Source: Clostridium sp. (GTDB lineage: Bacteria > Bacillota > Clostridia > Clostridiales > Clostridiaceae). Taken from it: a stretch of DNA of 64,000 nt. Every line of letters starts with the position of its first letter. Within the stretch, counting starts at the first letter, position 1. The notes beneath the pieces are model-generated. The model had not been told where the DNA came from and searched no databases. It saw nothing but the letters and a program-made list of their open reading frames with translations. The stretch spans positions 1-64,000 of the forward strand of contig NZ_JAPFDR010000002.1 of assembly GCF_026168755.1 (NCBI RefSeq), given 5' to 3'. The position numbers and the translations under genes are program-made. Below are positions 9,494-18,147 of the stretch, one piece after another.

Positions 9494-10114
9494 TTACCTC
9501 ACCTCCTAAAATATTATTTAAGAGTTTTATTTGATTTAGCATTTCTTCATCTGTCATTTCTTTTTTATGATTTTTCTTTAAAACATCATCAAGTTTAGGC
9601 TTATTTTTACCTAAAAATTGAATAGTCCTTGCAGCATTAATATAAGCTAGAGTTAACTTTTCTTCTGCTTCTTCTTCCCTTTTCTTTGCATAAGCATTTG
9701 CTACTAGACTAAATTCGTATGGTGTAAGCTCCCAAAACTCTAAAGGAGACAAGCCACAAAGGGTAGCGATTTTCAAACTTTCCCTTATGGAAAATTCTTC
9801 ATCGTTACCCTCTACTCGTTTTTTTCTTCATTTACTTCATTACCACCAAAAGCTAGATTAAAGGCTTCTCCCATAGTTTCAATTACCTCCATGAAATTCC
9901 CCTTTTCATCTATTAAATCCATAACCTTATCCGGATTTAATTTTTTATCTTCATGCATTAATCCTGCACATATAACTATAGCTGTATCTTTCATAGTTAA
10001 TCCATCTAAATCTATTTTAGCTATTGGCTTCTTTAACTTTTCTTCTATATATGACATAGCTTTCATACCATATCTAAAGTTTCTTGTTTTATCTAATTCT
10101 ATTGGTACATACAT
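9483..10114 (-). CDS. Tail assembly chaperone, frameshifted long form (gpGT-like), ~210 aa
   Basis: The -1 frame is open from the slippery site at 9818-9824 to a TAA at 9483-9485. A ribosome that slips back one base continues as Arg-Val-Glu-Gly-Asn and so on, with no stop, into the frame that otherwise looks like a separate 97-aa ORF beginning only at a TTG (9776) with no ribosome site. The product would join 99 residues of the short chaperone to about 111 new residues rich in Lys and Glu. This matches the lambda G/GT arrangement, upstream of the tape measure and downstream of the tail tube, where the long form recruits the tube subunit to the tape measure. Confidence 0.85.
9812..10114 (-). 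CDS. Tail assembly chaperone, short form (gpG-like), 100 aa
   Basis: Normal-frame product, stopping at TAG 9812-9814 three codons after the AAA of the slippery heptamer. It begins 'MYVPIELDKTRNFRYGMKAM' and contains a helical core, as in gpG-type tail chaperones of Gram-positive siphophages. It lies two bases after the tail tube gene. The short form is expected to coat the tape measure in excess over the frameshifted form. Confidence 0.85.
   Translation of the reverse strand: MYVPIELDKTRNFRYGMKAMSYIEEKLKKPIAKIDLDGLTMKDTAIVICAGLMHEDKKLNPDKVMDLIDEKGNFMEVIETMGEAFNLAFGGNEVNEEKNE
9818..9824 (-). promoter_or_regulatory. Programmed -1 ribosomal frameshift site A AAA AAC
   Basis: In the zero frame the codons read GAA GAA AAA AAC GAG TAG, so the seven bases A AAA AAC fit the X XXY YYZ slippery rule exactly and in the right phase. 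The shifted frame is open for ~111 codons. AAAAAAC is among the commonly used bacterial slippery sites. I did not identify a clear stimulatory pseudoknot downstream. Confidence 0.85.
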
Positions 10115-10116
10115 AT

Positions 10117-10542
10117 TTATTCTGCTCCCTTCACTGTTAGAGTTGGTTTTCCAGATACTTTAATTGTTGATCCAAAGCTAATTAAATCCTCTAAGCTTGC
10201 TCCTGTAGAAAATCCAGTAACAACTCCTTTAAATGCCCATTTGGCTCCTATACTCTCTGGAAATTCTATAGCAAAGGTTTGTTCTTCTCCCGACTCAAAT
10301 GCATCATACATCTTTTTTTGCCCATCGGTTGCAGTTATTTCTAAATATCCACTTAAACTAACTTCTCCTGCATCTTTAAATCCACCTATAAATTTTCTAT
10401 ATCCCCCATCACTATCTAATGTAGTTGTATCTAATGTGTCGGCACTTAACTCCATCCCTCCTATTTCCGTTAATCCACCAACTTTTGTAGCCGATGCTGT
10501 TTCTCCTATTTTTAAAACAGTACCTAAACTTCTTGTTGCCAT
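10117..10542 (-). CDS. Major tail tube protein, 141 aa
   Basis: Small beta-rich protein, starting 'MATRSLGTVLKIGE' and containing 'LDTTTLDSDGGYRKFIGGFKD' and 'GEVSLSGYLEIT', the pattern of siphophage tail tube proteins. Its position between the tail terminator and the tail chaperones agrees. Start codon ATG with an AAGGAGGAAT ribosome site. It would be one of the most abundant virion proteins and polymerise around the tape measure. Confidence 0.85.
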   Translation of the reverse strand: MATRSLGTVLKIGETASATKVGGLTEIGGMELSADTLDTTTLDSDGGYRKFIGGFKDAGEVSLSGYLEITATDGQKKMYDAFESGEEQTFAIEFPESIGAKWAFKGVVTGFSTGASLEDLISFGSTIKVSGKPTLTVKGAE

Positions 10543-10544
10543 AA

Positions 10545-10928
10545 TTATTCCTCCTTATAATAAACTGTAAAAGGTATAATACCTCTGTGTAACTTTAATT
10601 GATCCTCATAATTTTCTGTTATATCCGCAAAATCTATATCTTGAATATATAAATTTTCTTTACCTATCCTATTCAGTGGAAAATTAATAATAATATCTTC
10701 AATATTTTTAGTTATATCTTTCATTTGTGAATATGAGCTACATAAAATGTTAAGTATTAAATAACACTCCTTATCTTCTGTTATTCCATCTAAGTCTTTT
10801 AAAGGCTTCTTTCTTGTTATATAAACTAAATAAGGCGGCTTTTGTCCTTCTGGAGCATTCATAGGAAATATTTTATTTTCCAGTTCACTAATTTTATTTA
10901 ATTCATATCTTAAAGCTTTCTCTATCAT
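10545..10928 (-). CDS. Tail terminator / tail completion protein, 127 aa
   Basis: Protein of the size and position of tail terminator proteins (gpU/DUF3168-like) between the HK97 gp10-like protein and the tail tube. It contains a 'PPYLVYITRKKPLKDLDG' segment and a C-terminal 'GIIPFTVYYKEE' strand typical of such ring-forming proteins. Its start overlaps the stop of the preceding gene by four bases (ATGA), implying translational coupling. Confidence 0.7.
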   Translation of the reverse strand: MIEKALRYELNKISELENKIFPMNAPEGQKPPYLVYITRKKPLKDLDGITEDKECYLILNILCSSYSQMKDITKNIEDIIINFPLNRIGKENLYIQDIDFADITENYEDQLKLHRGIIPFTVYYKEE

Positions 10929-11371
10929 TTTCCACCTAATGCCTTATCTATATTTTTACTCATTTCATTAACTATTTTCTTTGTTATAGCTCCGCTATTA
11001 TCTTCCATAGCTCTTTTCATAAAATGAAATCCTGGTATATACCTTCCATTTCTTGCAAAGAATCCATATTCTTGTGATGCAGGATAATAACCTATAACCT
11101 TTCCCTCTTTATTCTTCTTTTGGAATATATCATTTTTACTTCTATCAAAAACTACCTGGTAAACTTTTTTACCTTTAGTTCTAGACTTCTCACCTACTAA
11201 TTTCATTCCACCTTTTAATTCTCCAGTATCTTCTGGGGCATTTTTCTTAGCACTTTTAAGAGCTATATTCATACCCTTTTTAGCTGCTGGAGTTACACAT
11301 TTTTGAGGTACTTGTCCTAATTTCTTAATAGACTTTTGTAGCTCTTTCATTCCATCTATTTTAACTTTCAT
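10925..11371 (-). CDS. HK97 gp10-family head-tail joining protein, 148 aa
   Basis: Basic protein, starting 'MKVKIDGMKELQKSIKKLG', with 'ALKSAKKNAPEDTGELKGGMK' and a C-terminal 'GFHFMKRAMEDN', the signature layout of the HK97 gp10 family. These sit at the head-tail interface in siphophages. It overlaps the gene before it by 11 bases and the gene after by four, so the connector genes form a tightly coupled set. Confidence 0.85.
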   Translation of the reverse strand: MKVKIDGMKELQKSIKKLGQVPQKCVTPAAKKGMNIALKSAKKNAPEDTGELKGGMKLVGEKSRTKGKKVYQVVFDRSKNDIFQKKNKEGKVIGYYPASQEYGFFARNGRYIPGFHFMKRAMEDNSGAITKKIVNEMSKNIDKALGGK

Positions 11372-11705
11372 AACATCTCTCCTTACACATTATTTGTAAT
11401 AAAACATTCTTTTCTTGAAAGTTTATTGGTGGAGATGTAATTTCAAAGTATCTTTCACCAAATTTTATTCTCATTGTTGATGTTATACCTGGAACATACC
11501 TAATATTAATTTTGTGAGTTATCTCATTATTAGTTGTTTCTGCTGCAAAAAAGTCTTTACCACTTAAAGGATAAATAGCTGCTCTTACCTCTAAAAAATC
11601 TACCCAAGTATCTAGTAATTCCCCATAATCATTTTCAATTTTACTCATCTTTTGAATTGTAATTCTATGTCTAAATTCACCTGGATTAATTATATATCTA
11701 CTCAT
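11361..11705 (-). CDS. Head-tail adaptor (SPP1 gp16-like head closure), 114 aa
   Basis: Typical start 'NPGEFRHRITIQK' followed by 'DYGELLDTWVDFLEVRAAIYPLSGKDFFAAE', the conserved pattern of phage head closure proteins. These bind the connector ring and seal DNA in the capsid before the tail docks. It is located between the gp6-like connector and the gp10-like protein, as expected. Confidence 0.88.
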   Translation of the reverse strand: MSRYIINPGEFRHRITIQKMSKIENDYGELLDTWVDFLEVRAAIYPLSGKDFFAAETTNNEITHKINIRYVPGITSTMRIKFGERYFEITSPPINFQEKNVLLQIMCKERCYES

Positions 11706-11713
11706 AAGATCAC

Positions 11714-11998
11714 CTACAATAAATTAACTGCATACATGTCTAATATATTGGTAATTACAGTATTAGCTTTATTATTTTCAACCGAAAATACTCTATTGTC
11801 ATACATTTCATTACACAACACCATTAAAGCTATTGTTAAATCCTCTTTACTATCAATCTGCTCTTCATTTAATCCTGTATAACCTTTTATATAACTCTTT
11901 GCAGCTAATAATATATTGTTAAATATATTATCATCATAATCATGCTCAACATTTGCATACTCTTTTAAATCATCAATAGTTACTTCACTAATCTTCAT
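11714..11998 (-). CDS. Head-tail connector protein (gp6/gp15-like), 94 aa
   Basis: All-helical small protein, starting 'MKISEVTIDDLKEYANVEHD' and with 'AAKSYIKGYTGL' in the middle, matching DNA-packaging/head-tail connector proteins that form a ring under the portal. Its ATG (11996-11998) lies inside the end of the 53-aa gene upstream, so translation is coupled. Confidence 0.85.
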   Translation of the reverse strand: MKISEVTIDDLKEYANVEHDYDDNIFNNILLAAKSYIKGYTGLNEEQIDSKEDLTIALMVLCNEMYDNRVFSVENNKANTVITNILDMYAVNLL

Positions 11999-12149
11999 TA
12001 GCTTTCACCTTCTTTTTATTTGCCTTTACCTCTTCTACATAACCACAAGAAAGAAGATCCTGGAGTATAACTTTATCATTACACTCCTTTTCCTCTCCTT
12101 TGTACATAGAAAAAGCACCAGCAAAACTTACTAATGCTCTTACTTTCAT
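11988..12149 (-). CDS. Small phage protein, 53 aa, between capsid and connector
   Basis: ATG at 12147-12149 follows GAGGTGATTAA closely; the reading frame runs 53 codons to TAG at 11988-11990. It starts 'MKVRALVSFAGAFSMYKGEE' and ends in a Lys-rich tail. Proteins of this style sit immediately after the major capsid gene in several Gram-positive siphophages. Its stop overlaps the start of the connector gene. Function unknown; a capsid-associated or head-completion role is inferred from position. Confidence 0.75.
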   Translation of the reverse strand: MKVRALVSFAGAFSMYKGEEKECNDKVILQDLLSCGYVEEVKANKKKVKANED

Positions 12150-12163
12150 TTAATCACCTCTAA

Positions 12164-13336
12164 TTAAGAACCCATTACTAGAGCAGCGATTTTCTGTTCA
12201 TTTTCTATTTTAGAATCTAATTCAACCCATCCAACTACTCCAATAGCGTGTTGCGTAGCATATTTTTCTCTTAAAACTTCAATATTTATATCTTCACTCA
12301 ACTTAACAGCTAGTCCAGACATATCACCATAATAAATAGAAGTCTTTTCAGAAGTAATTACATCCATATTTTCTGATGTATAAACATCTTTTCCTAATAA
12401 AGTGTACCCCCATTTAGATGACACATCTCTATTTAATAAGTAATTCCCATCATTATCTTTTAATTTTCTTATAGCTGATCTAGTAGACTTATTCATTATC
12501 CATATTGCTCCCGCTTGATAAACATCTGGAATCATTTCTTGTACATCTATTAATTCATCAGCCGTTACAGCAGCACCACTTACTGCAGTTACTTTTTGTT
12601 TAACTGTACTTAACCCTGTTATCTTACTTGGTGTCCCTTTTAATAACTCTTTCTCAATAAATCTAGCAATACTTTCAGCCATAGCTGTAATAACAAAAGA
12701 TATTAAGTCAAAATTAGAATTATTTAATAATGATTTAGATACCTTTGTTAATGCTCCTGCTAAGTACCCTTTTAACTCTATATTTTTGAACTTACCAGAA
12801 CTTGATTCTAAATCTGTAAATTCTGTTGCATATGCTGTTGTAATAGCTGATGAAGATTCATCATAGTATGGAATAGTTAAATCTCCTTTTACATTGTATC
12901 TAGTAGCTAATTGATATATTGGTGATATATCATAAACCTTCTTTATGATTTTTTGAGCAATTGTCTTAGGAATAACTGCTCCATTACTAGCTAACGATAA
13001 ATTAGCTTCGGATCTCGTCTCAACTACACCTCTTATGTAATTTGCAAATGCTCTTTCCTCTAAATCACCTTTTTTTTCTTCTTCATTCTTCTTTTCTTTT
13101 ATAATATTATTAGAACTTCTTGCTTCTTCTATTGCGGCTAATGTTCTTTCTATTTTTTCTTTTTCTTTTTTTATTTCATCAACTCTCGCTATCTCTTCAT
13201 CTGTAAATGCTCTTTGTTCCCCCTCTACTGATTCAATAATTCTTGTAAGCTCTAAAGCTAAATCTGTTCTTTGTTCTTCTAATCCTTTCTCATTTGTTGG
13301 TAAAGTTCTGTATTCTGCTAATTTATTTTTTATCAT
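12164..13336 (-). CDS. Major capsid protein, HK97 family, 390 aa
   Basis: The first ~100 residues form a charged coiled coil (Glu/Lys/Arg-rich), like the HK97 delta scaffold domain removed by the prohead protease. The rest is the HK97 fold region, with 'VIPKTIAQKIIKKVYDISPIYQLATRYNV' near residue 125 and 'GAIWIMNKSTRSAIRKLKD' near 275. The adjacent protease gene supports maturation cleavage around residues 100-110. Length fits the family. Confidence 0.92.
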   Translation of the reverse strand: MIKNKLAEYRTLPTNEKGLEEQRTDLALELTRIIESVEGEQRAFTDEEIARVDEIKKEKEKIERTLAAIEEARSSNNIIKEKKNEEEKKGDLEERAFANYIRGVVETRSEANLSLASNGAVIPKTIAQKIIKKVYDISPIYQLATRYNVKGDLTIPYYDESSSAITTAYATEFTDLESSSGKFKNIELKGYLAGALTKVSKSLLNNSNFDLISFVITAMAESIARFIEKELLKGTPSKITGLSTVKQKVTAVSGAAVTADELIDVQEMIPDVYQAGAIWIMNKSTRSAIRKLKDNDGNYLLNRDVSSKWGYTLLGKDVYTSENMDVITSEKTSIYYGDMSGLAVKLSEDINIEVLREKYATQHAIGVVGWVELDSKIENEQKIAALVMGS

Positions 13337-13382
13337 TTTATTTACCTTCCTTTTCTGTATTTTTATAAAATAAAAAAAACCT

Positions 13383-13991
13383 TTATTTAAAAGGTTTTTT
13401 AAGTTCTTCTATTAATTTTTTAGTTTCAGCTATCACATTATCTGTTCTTTTCTCTTTATTTTTAGACTCATCTATTGTTATAGCTTTAAAATCTGTTATT
13501 CTATTTTCTGTTAAGACTTCTTTATCATCTCTCATTTCAATAGAAGTAGCTGAATATGCTGGATTTCTTGTATCATCAACTATAGTTACTTCAAATAAAT
13601 CTAATTCCTCTACAGTTCTTTTCTCACAACCATTTTCTGTTGCTTCCCAGCTATCTTTTTCTGCATAAAATCCAAAGCTCCATCCTCTCAATTGTTTATT
13701 TTTAGCTTTTTCAATTACATCTGTATCAGTTACAGTACATATTGCTCTTAAGCCTATATTATCTTCAAATAATTCAAGATTTCCCTCGGAAGTAGAACCA
13801 AGCTTTCTATTTTTATCATGATTTAATAATAAATCAACATTAGCTCTTCTTTCTAAGCTCCTTTGGAATGCCCCTGGCTTTATTTTTTCTATAAACCTAC
13901 CTTTCACTGAAGGAATAGGCTTACTTTCTCTATCAACAGCATTTACATAACCATCAAGGATTACGCTATCATTACGAATCTCTATTCTCAT
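13383..13991 (-). CDS. Prohead protease, HK97 family, 202 aa
   Basis: Serine protease that matures the capsid. Visible family features are 'GYVNAVDRES', 'IKPGAFQRSL', a 'LLLNHD' segment with the catalytic His, and 'LRGWSFGF' with the catalytic Ser. I place the start at ATG 13989-13991, eight bases after GGGGG, rather than the GTG three codons earlier that lies inside the ribosome site. The gene overlaps the portal gene end by 20 bases. The C-terminal 40 residues are Lys-rich and probably removed. Confidence 0.88.
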   Translation of the reverse strand: MRIEIRNDSVILDGYVNAVDRESKPIPSVKGRFIEKIKPGAFQRSLERRANVDLLLNHDKNRKLGSTSEGNLELFEDNIGLRAICTVTDTDVIEKAKNKQLRGWSFGFYAEKDSWEATENGCEKRTVEELDLFEVTIVDDTRNPAYSATSIEMRDDKEVLTENRITDFKAITIDESKNKEKRTDNVIAETKKLIEELKKPFK

Positions 13992-15216
13992 TATTTTCAC
14001 CCCCTTTCAAGTTTGATGTTTTATCTGTATTTGGTGTATAAACACTTTTATTCTTAGTGTTATACAATACATCATTTAAACCTAACAAAATAGTATCTTC
14101 AAATAAATCAATAGGCTCTAAATCTTCTTTATATCTAACTTCATTTACTCCCATTATTTTGTTTTTAATGGCTATTTCATAGGCTTTGAACCTCTTCTCT
14201 ATATCGCCCTTTAATAACTCATTAGCATCATATCCAAAATAAAAAGACTTCTTCTCTTTTTCTAGAAGTAAGTCTCTATTAATACTTGCTATTAAACTAT
14301 TAAGTATTGGTAATATTGCCATCTTAAACATTTTATCAAAATCGCCTTCATTAGCCTTTCCATCACCACTTATTATGCTAGGTGGAATATTAAATATTTT
14401 ACAAATCTCTGAACCATTGGTTATTTTATTTTCATTAAGTTGAAGCTCTGTTGGAGTAGCTTGACTTTCTTTAAAGTTCAATCCTTTATTCAGCACAATA
14501 CAATTTTCAGTATTATTGGAATACATATTTCTCCATTGTTCTTTTAAATTTAGCATAGCTTCAAAGTTCAATTTGCCCTCTGATTCTATAAAACCTTTTT
14601 TATTACCTCCAGTTTTACTTAATATATTTTCATACTTAAGAGAATTATAAATAACTGAAAGTAATATAATATTTTCTTCTATTATTCCATAACCATCGAA
14701 CCCATTATCTGTATGCCTTAATAGTTTAATAAAATTATAAGGCTTATATATATGCCCATTTACTAATACATCATAATTTTTAAATATTGGATCTACATTT
14801 CTATTTATGCTTACATCACCTTCTTTAACGTAATGTAAACTTTCAATCTTTCCTCTTTCTTTATTTATATAGATATATCCATTTCCCATTAACAAATAAT
14901 CTATAACTAAGGCCTTTTTCATTTCAAACGAAGTAAGTGTATCTCCAGTTTCTTCATTTAAAAGTTTAAGTCTTATATCATCTTTTATTTCTGTTACTTC
15001 TTCATCTTCCTCTTTGTAAAGTTTAATAGGAATACTTGCAACTAATGATGATATTAACTCAACGCACCCTGCTAAAGTAGGAATATTTAAAGCTTCTATT
15101 CTAGTTATGCTATCTTCAATCAATCCCGCAGCTAACAATAAATCCTTTAATCCAGGTTCATCTTGCTCTAAAATTGATCGTTTTTCTTTTCTTCTTTTCC
15201 AAAACTTTAAATTCAT
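13972..15216 (-). CDS. Portal protein, HK97 family, 414 aa
   Basis: Forms the dodecameric ring through which DNA enters the capsid. Family landmarks are 'IPTLAGCVELISSLVASIPIKLYKE' near residue 45, 'YLLMGNGYIYINKERG' near 110 and 'ICKIFNIPPSIISGDG' near 270. It lies directly after the large terminase and before the protease, the standard order. Start ATG has a good ribosome site (GGAAGGTG). Confidence 0.93.
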   Translation of the reverse strand: MNLKFWKRRKEKRSILEQDEPGLKDLLLAAGLIEDSITRIEALNIPTLAGCVELISSLVASIPIKLYKEEDEEVTEIKDDIRLKLLNEETGDTLTSFEMKKALVIDYLLMGNGYIYINKERGKIESLHYVKEGDVSINRNVDPIFKNYDVLVNGHIYKPYNFIKLLRHTDNGFDGYGIIEENIILLSVIYNSLKYENILSKTGGNKKGFIESEGKLNFEAMLNLKEQWRNMYSNNTENCIVLNKGLNFKESQATPTELQLNENKITNGSEICKIFNIPPSIISGDGKANEGDFDKMFKMAILPILNSLIASINRDLLLEKEKKSFYFGYDANELLKGDIEKRFKAYEIAIKNKIMGVNEVRYKEDLEPIDLFEDTILLGLNDVLYNTKNKSVYTPNTDKTSNLKGGENNENRDS

Positions 15217-15231
15217 ATTTCACCTTCCTTT

Positions 15232-16923
15232 CTATATAACTTGGATAGTAAAATCACTTCCACTTAACTGCTCTTGTTGTAATAGATATATAGCATTTAT
15301 TAGTGCTACAACCATATCAACTTTTCCAGTTGATTTTTTCTTATTCACATATTTATTTAAATTTGTATCTTCAGTACATCTAGCATTTTGAAAATTAATC
15401 TCTAACATTAAATTTTCATCATAGCTAAAGCTTTTACTTAATATACATTCTTTTAATAACTTAGTTGGCATATGTAATACTGAACTATGTTGTTTAATCT
15501 CAACGCACTCATAACCCTCATTTTCTAACTTTTGAACTGTACTTAGAGCATTATATCTGTCATATCCTATCTGTACTATTTCTACTCCATAAACTGATTC
15601 TAACTCAAGTATTTTCTTTTCAATAAAACCATAATCTATTACTTCATCGCCACAACTAAAGCATACGCCATCCTTAATTAGCCTTTTATAATCTACATTT
15701 TCCTTTTTACTCTTAATTTTTATTTTATCATTAGGTAGAAATTCCCATATCTTAGCATAAAGTTTATTTTCATATTGGGTTACCATAGCAACTGCAGTAT
15801 TATCATCTGATTGTGATAAATCTACACCTAGATATACTTTTTTCCCTTTCCAAAACTTAAGATTTTCTATTGTTTTGCACTCCCTAACTTTAGTAACTTC
15901 TATATATCCTTCTACTCCTAGGCCTTTATACTTTATATTATTATGTTTACAAAGATAATTTTCTCTTTTATTTTCATACAATATAGCCATTTCTCTCATT
16001 TCTTTTATAGCTTCAAATATATAATTATTATTTACTGCTACCGGATTGCTTTGATATATAACTAAATCTTCTGTTTGCCATAGATCCTCAACTAAAAATT
16101 TGCTATCCGGTTCATATAATAAAGAAAATCTTCTTTTATTGACTATTAATCCATCTAATACCTTTTTAGATATATCAATTTCATCTATCATAGCATTATT
16201 ATCATTTGGATATTGGGTACTAATAATAATTCCAAGCTTATTAAATAAAGTTATTTGAGAAGATCTCATAGCTTCTATTGGATAACTGTCCATAGCTCCT
16301 GCTTCATCTGCTAAGAAAGCATTTGCAAGTTTACCATCCATTTTATCTTCACTATAAGCCAATGGAATATATTCGCTATCAGTTAATAAACATCTTATCT
16401 CACTTCTAAGAACTTTAAATACATCCTCTTCTGCTAACAAAGGACTAACTTTTATTATTTTTCTTATTGCTATTTTTAATTCAGAAGATAATTTTAAATC
16501 TGGTGCAACTGAAAAAAAACGTGAAAATGGCTTATCAGTTATTAATAAAAGTATAAAAATAACTGCACTATTAAAAGTCTTAAAATTTTTACGACTTATT
16601 TCTAGTACAGCTGTTATATAATATCTTATATCTTTATTTTCATCATTTCTTATTTTTGTGCATAATGTTGCAACTATTAAGAACCATGCATAATCCTCTA
16701 ATCCCTCATTCATAGGACACATTAAATCCGGATGAACCATTAAACCTAATATTCTATTTATTTTATTTAATTCATTTTCATCAACATAAGCTTCTTTATC
16801 TATTCCATCAGCTTTATTTAACCAATCTTGTGCTTGTTTCTTAACATATATAGGTACTTTTTGATTGACATCTGGCACACACCATTTTGCATATTTATAA
16901 GCTTTACTTTCTTTAATTTCCAT
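15232..16923 (-). CDS. Terminase large subunit, 563 aa
   Basis: DNA-packaging motor with ATPase and nuclease domains. A 'EISRKNFKTFNSA' segment near residue 109 is the Walker A-like loop of this family, and 'AFLADEAGAMDS' is the Walker B. The nuclease domain starts around 'VYLGVDLSQSDDNTAVAMV', with its metal-binding Asp residues. It overlaps the small subunit gene by 11 bases. The phage belongs with HNH-associated, HK97-like packaging systems. Confidence 0.93.
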   Translation of the reverse strand: MEIKESKAYKYAKWCVPDVNQKVPIYVKKQAQDWLNKADGIDKEAYVDENELNKINRILGLMVHPDLMCPMNEGLEDYAWFLIVATLCTKIRNDENKDIRYYITAVLEISRKNFKTFNSAVIFILLLITDKPFSRFFSVAPDLKLSSELKIAIRKIIKVSPLLAEEDVFKVLRSEIRCLLTDSEYIPLAYSEDKMDGKLANAFLADEAGAMDSYPIEAMRSSQITLFNKLGIIISTQYPNDNNAMIDEIDISKKVLDGLIVNKRRFSLLYEPDSKFLVEDLWQTEDLVIYQSNPVAVNNNYIFEAIKEMREMAILYENKRENYLCKHNNIKYKGLGVEGYIEVTKVRECKTIENLKFWKGKKVYLGVDLSQSDDNTAVAMVTQYENKLYAKIWEFLPNDKIKIKSKKENVDYKRLIKDGVCFSCGDEVIDYGFIEKKILELESVYGVEIVQIGYDRYNALSTVQKLENEGYECVEIKQHSSVLHMPTKLLKECILSKSFSYDENLMLEINFQNARCTEDTNLNKYVNKKKSTGKVDMVVALINAIYLLQQEQLSGSDFTIQVI

Positions 16924-17485
16924 TTATCGCCCTTAACAATTTTTCCTTATTAGATTCAGTATCTACTTTCTTAGGTATACTTCTAAGGGCTGAAGCTATT
17001 GTCATTATATTTTCTTTTTCTATGTCAAGTAACATTTTACGCTTACTTTGTAGTTGCTTATCTATACTAATAATGGTGCTAGATAAAGAAGCCATATTGT
17101 CACTAAAACTTCTTAGCTCTATTGCTTTTTCCTTTCCCTCTAATTCATCAACTAATGAATAAAATGTTTCTTTTAACATTTGAATTAGATTATAAATCTC
17201 TTCTCTTTTCTTTTCAAAATCAGCACATTCAGCTTGTAATAAACAATACCTATTTATAACTGCTTCATAAATCGAATCGTTCTTTTCTATATTTTTAAGT
17301 AACTTGTTTATCCTTAAAAACTCCTTATGTGCTACTGGATTATTTTTAACTTCGGGTCGTTCTCTTATAGCTACACCAGTAACTAATGCTGCTTCTCCTT
17401 TTTCTCTTAATTCAAGTTCTTTCTTTGTTCTATGTGATTTTTTTTCATTTTTTAAAACTGTAAAAGGTTTTGGTGGTGTAGGCAT
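16913..17485 (-). CDS. Terminase small subunit, P27 family-like, 190 aa
   Basis: It starts 'MPTPPKPFTVLKNEKKSHRTKKELELREKGEAA', the basic N-terminus of P27-type small terminases, followed by a helical Lys/Glu-rich region. It recognises the packaging site and feeds DNA to the large subunit. It lies immediately after an intergenic segment with inverted repeats that I suggest is the packaging site. Confidence 0.85.
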   Translation of the reverse strand: MPTPPKPFTVLKNEKKSHRTKKELELREKGEAALVTGVAIRERPEVKNNPVAHKEFLRINKLLKNIEKNDSIYEAVINRYCLLQAECADFEKKREEIYNLIQMLKETFYSLVDELEGKEKAIELRSFSDNMASLSSTIISIDKQLQSKRKMLLDIEKENIMTIASALRSIPKKVDTESNKEKLLRAINGN

Positions 17486-17552
17486 AATAAACCTCCTTTC
17501 TTAAAAATTATCTTTTGAAAATCTGATGTGGGAATATTTTATGTTCCGAGGT

Positions 17553-17606
17553 GGACACGTGGTGTCCTAAGACCCCCTCTGAAAGTGTCAAAATACCCGG
17601 GGGTAT
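17553..17606. other. Candidate cos/packaging region with two inverted repeats
   Basis: Between the HNH and small terminase genes lies a short stretch clearly richer in G+C than its surroundings. It holds two inverted repeats: GGACAC-GTG-GTGTCC (17553-17567) and ATACCC-GG-GGGTAT (17593-17606). In HNH-associated HK97-like phages the cos site is commonly here. That this is the cut site is inference; no mapped ends are available. Confidence 0.45.
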
Positions 17607-17608
17607 AT

Positions 17609-18001
17609 TTAACTATTTTTACCCTCTTCTTGTGCTTGTACAATGGTCAATAACTCATCTCTTGGTATAGTTCCCTGCTCTGCTAATTCATGATGATATT
17701 CACATACAGTTATTAAGTTGCTATCTTCTAACCTTAGTTCATAATCCTCTTTAATTGGTACTATGTGATGCACTTCTAAGTCATTATAGTTATACTTCTT
17801 TATTGTGTTATATAACTTCCTTATACATATCTGACATAGAAATTTATCCCTTCTCTTTACCTCTTCTCTCTTCCTTTGCCATGCCTTTGTCCATCTAAAC
17901 TTATCTGCTTCACTTGTTTTATACTTATTGCTCTTAGGCTTCATTGGACATACAAAATCTTTTTTATGTATTCTTCCGCAATACTTACAACTCTTTAACA
18001 T
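17609..18001 (-). CDS. HNH endonuclease next to terminase, 130 aa
   Basis: N-terminal zinc ribbon ('CKYCGRIHKKDFVC'), then 'CQIC', and the HNH core 'LEVHHIVPIKED' with 'CEYHHE' at the end. Phage HNH proteins encoded beside terminase stimulate cos cleavage in several siphophages. The location at the head of the late operon supports that role here. ATG at 17999-18001. Confidence 0.9.
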   Translation of the reverse strand: MLKSCKYCGRIHKKDFVCPMKPKSNKYKTSEADKFRWTKAWQRKREEVKRRDKFLCQICIRKLYNTIKKYNYNDLEVHHIVPIKEDYELRLEDSNLITVCEYHHELAEQGTIPRDELLTIVQAQEEGKNS

Positions 18002-18067
18002 ACTCCATCTCCTATAAAACTCTGATGTTATTCAACGCTATATAAACCTAATTTTTAATAATAATAA

Positions 18068-18095
18068 AAGCACCTAACATTTCTGCTAAGTGCTT
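18068..18095 (-). terminator. Terminator between phage tRNA and HNH gene
   Basis: On the minus strand a 12-bp stem (AAGCACTTAGCA with TGTTAGGTGCTT, two G-T pairs) closes a GAAA tetraloop and is followed by a T-rich tail. It would end the early transcript after the tRNA; late transcription must start downstream of it or read through. Confidence 0.75.
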
Positions 18096-18147
18096 CTTGA
18101 AAAAAGGTATTGAGAATTTATGAGAGGTTATATGGTCAATAACCGTA

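Noticed and set aside
9483..9776. Independent 97-aa gene starting at TTG
   Set aside because: No ribosome site before the TTG, and the frame is open upstream to a perfectly phased slippery heptamer; it is the second half of the frameshifted chaperone.
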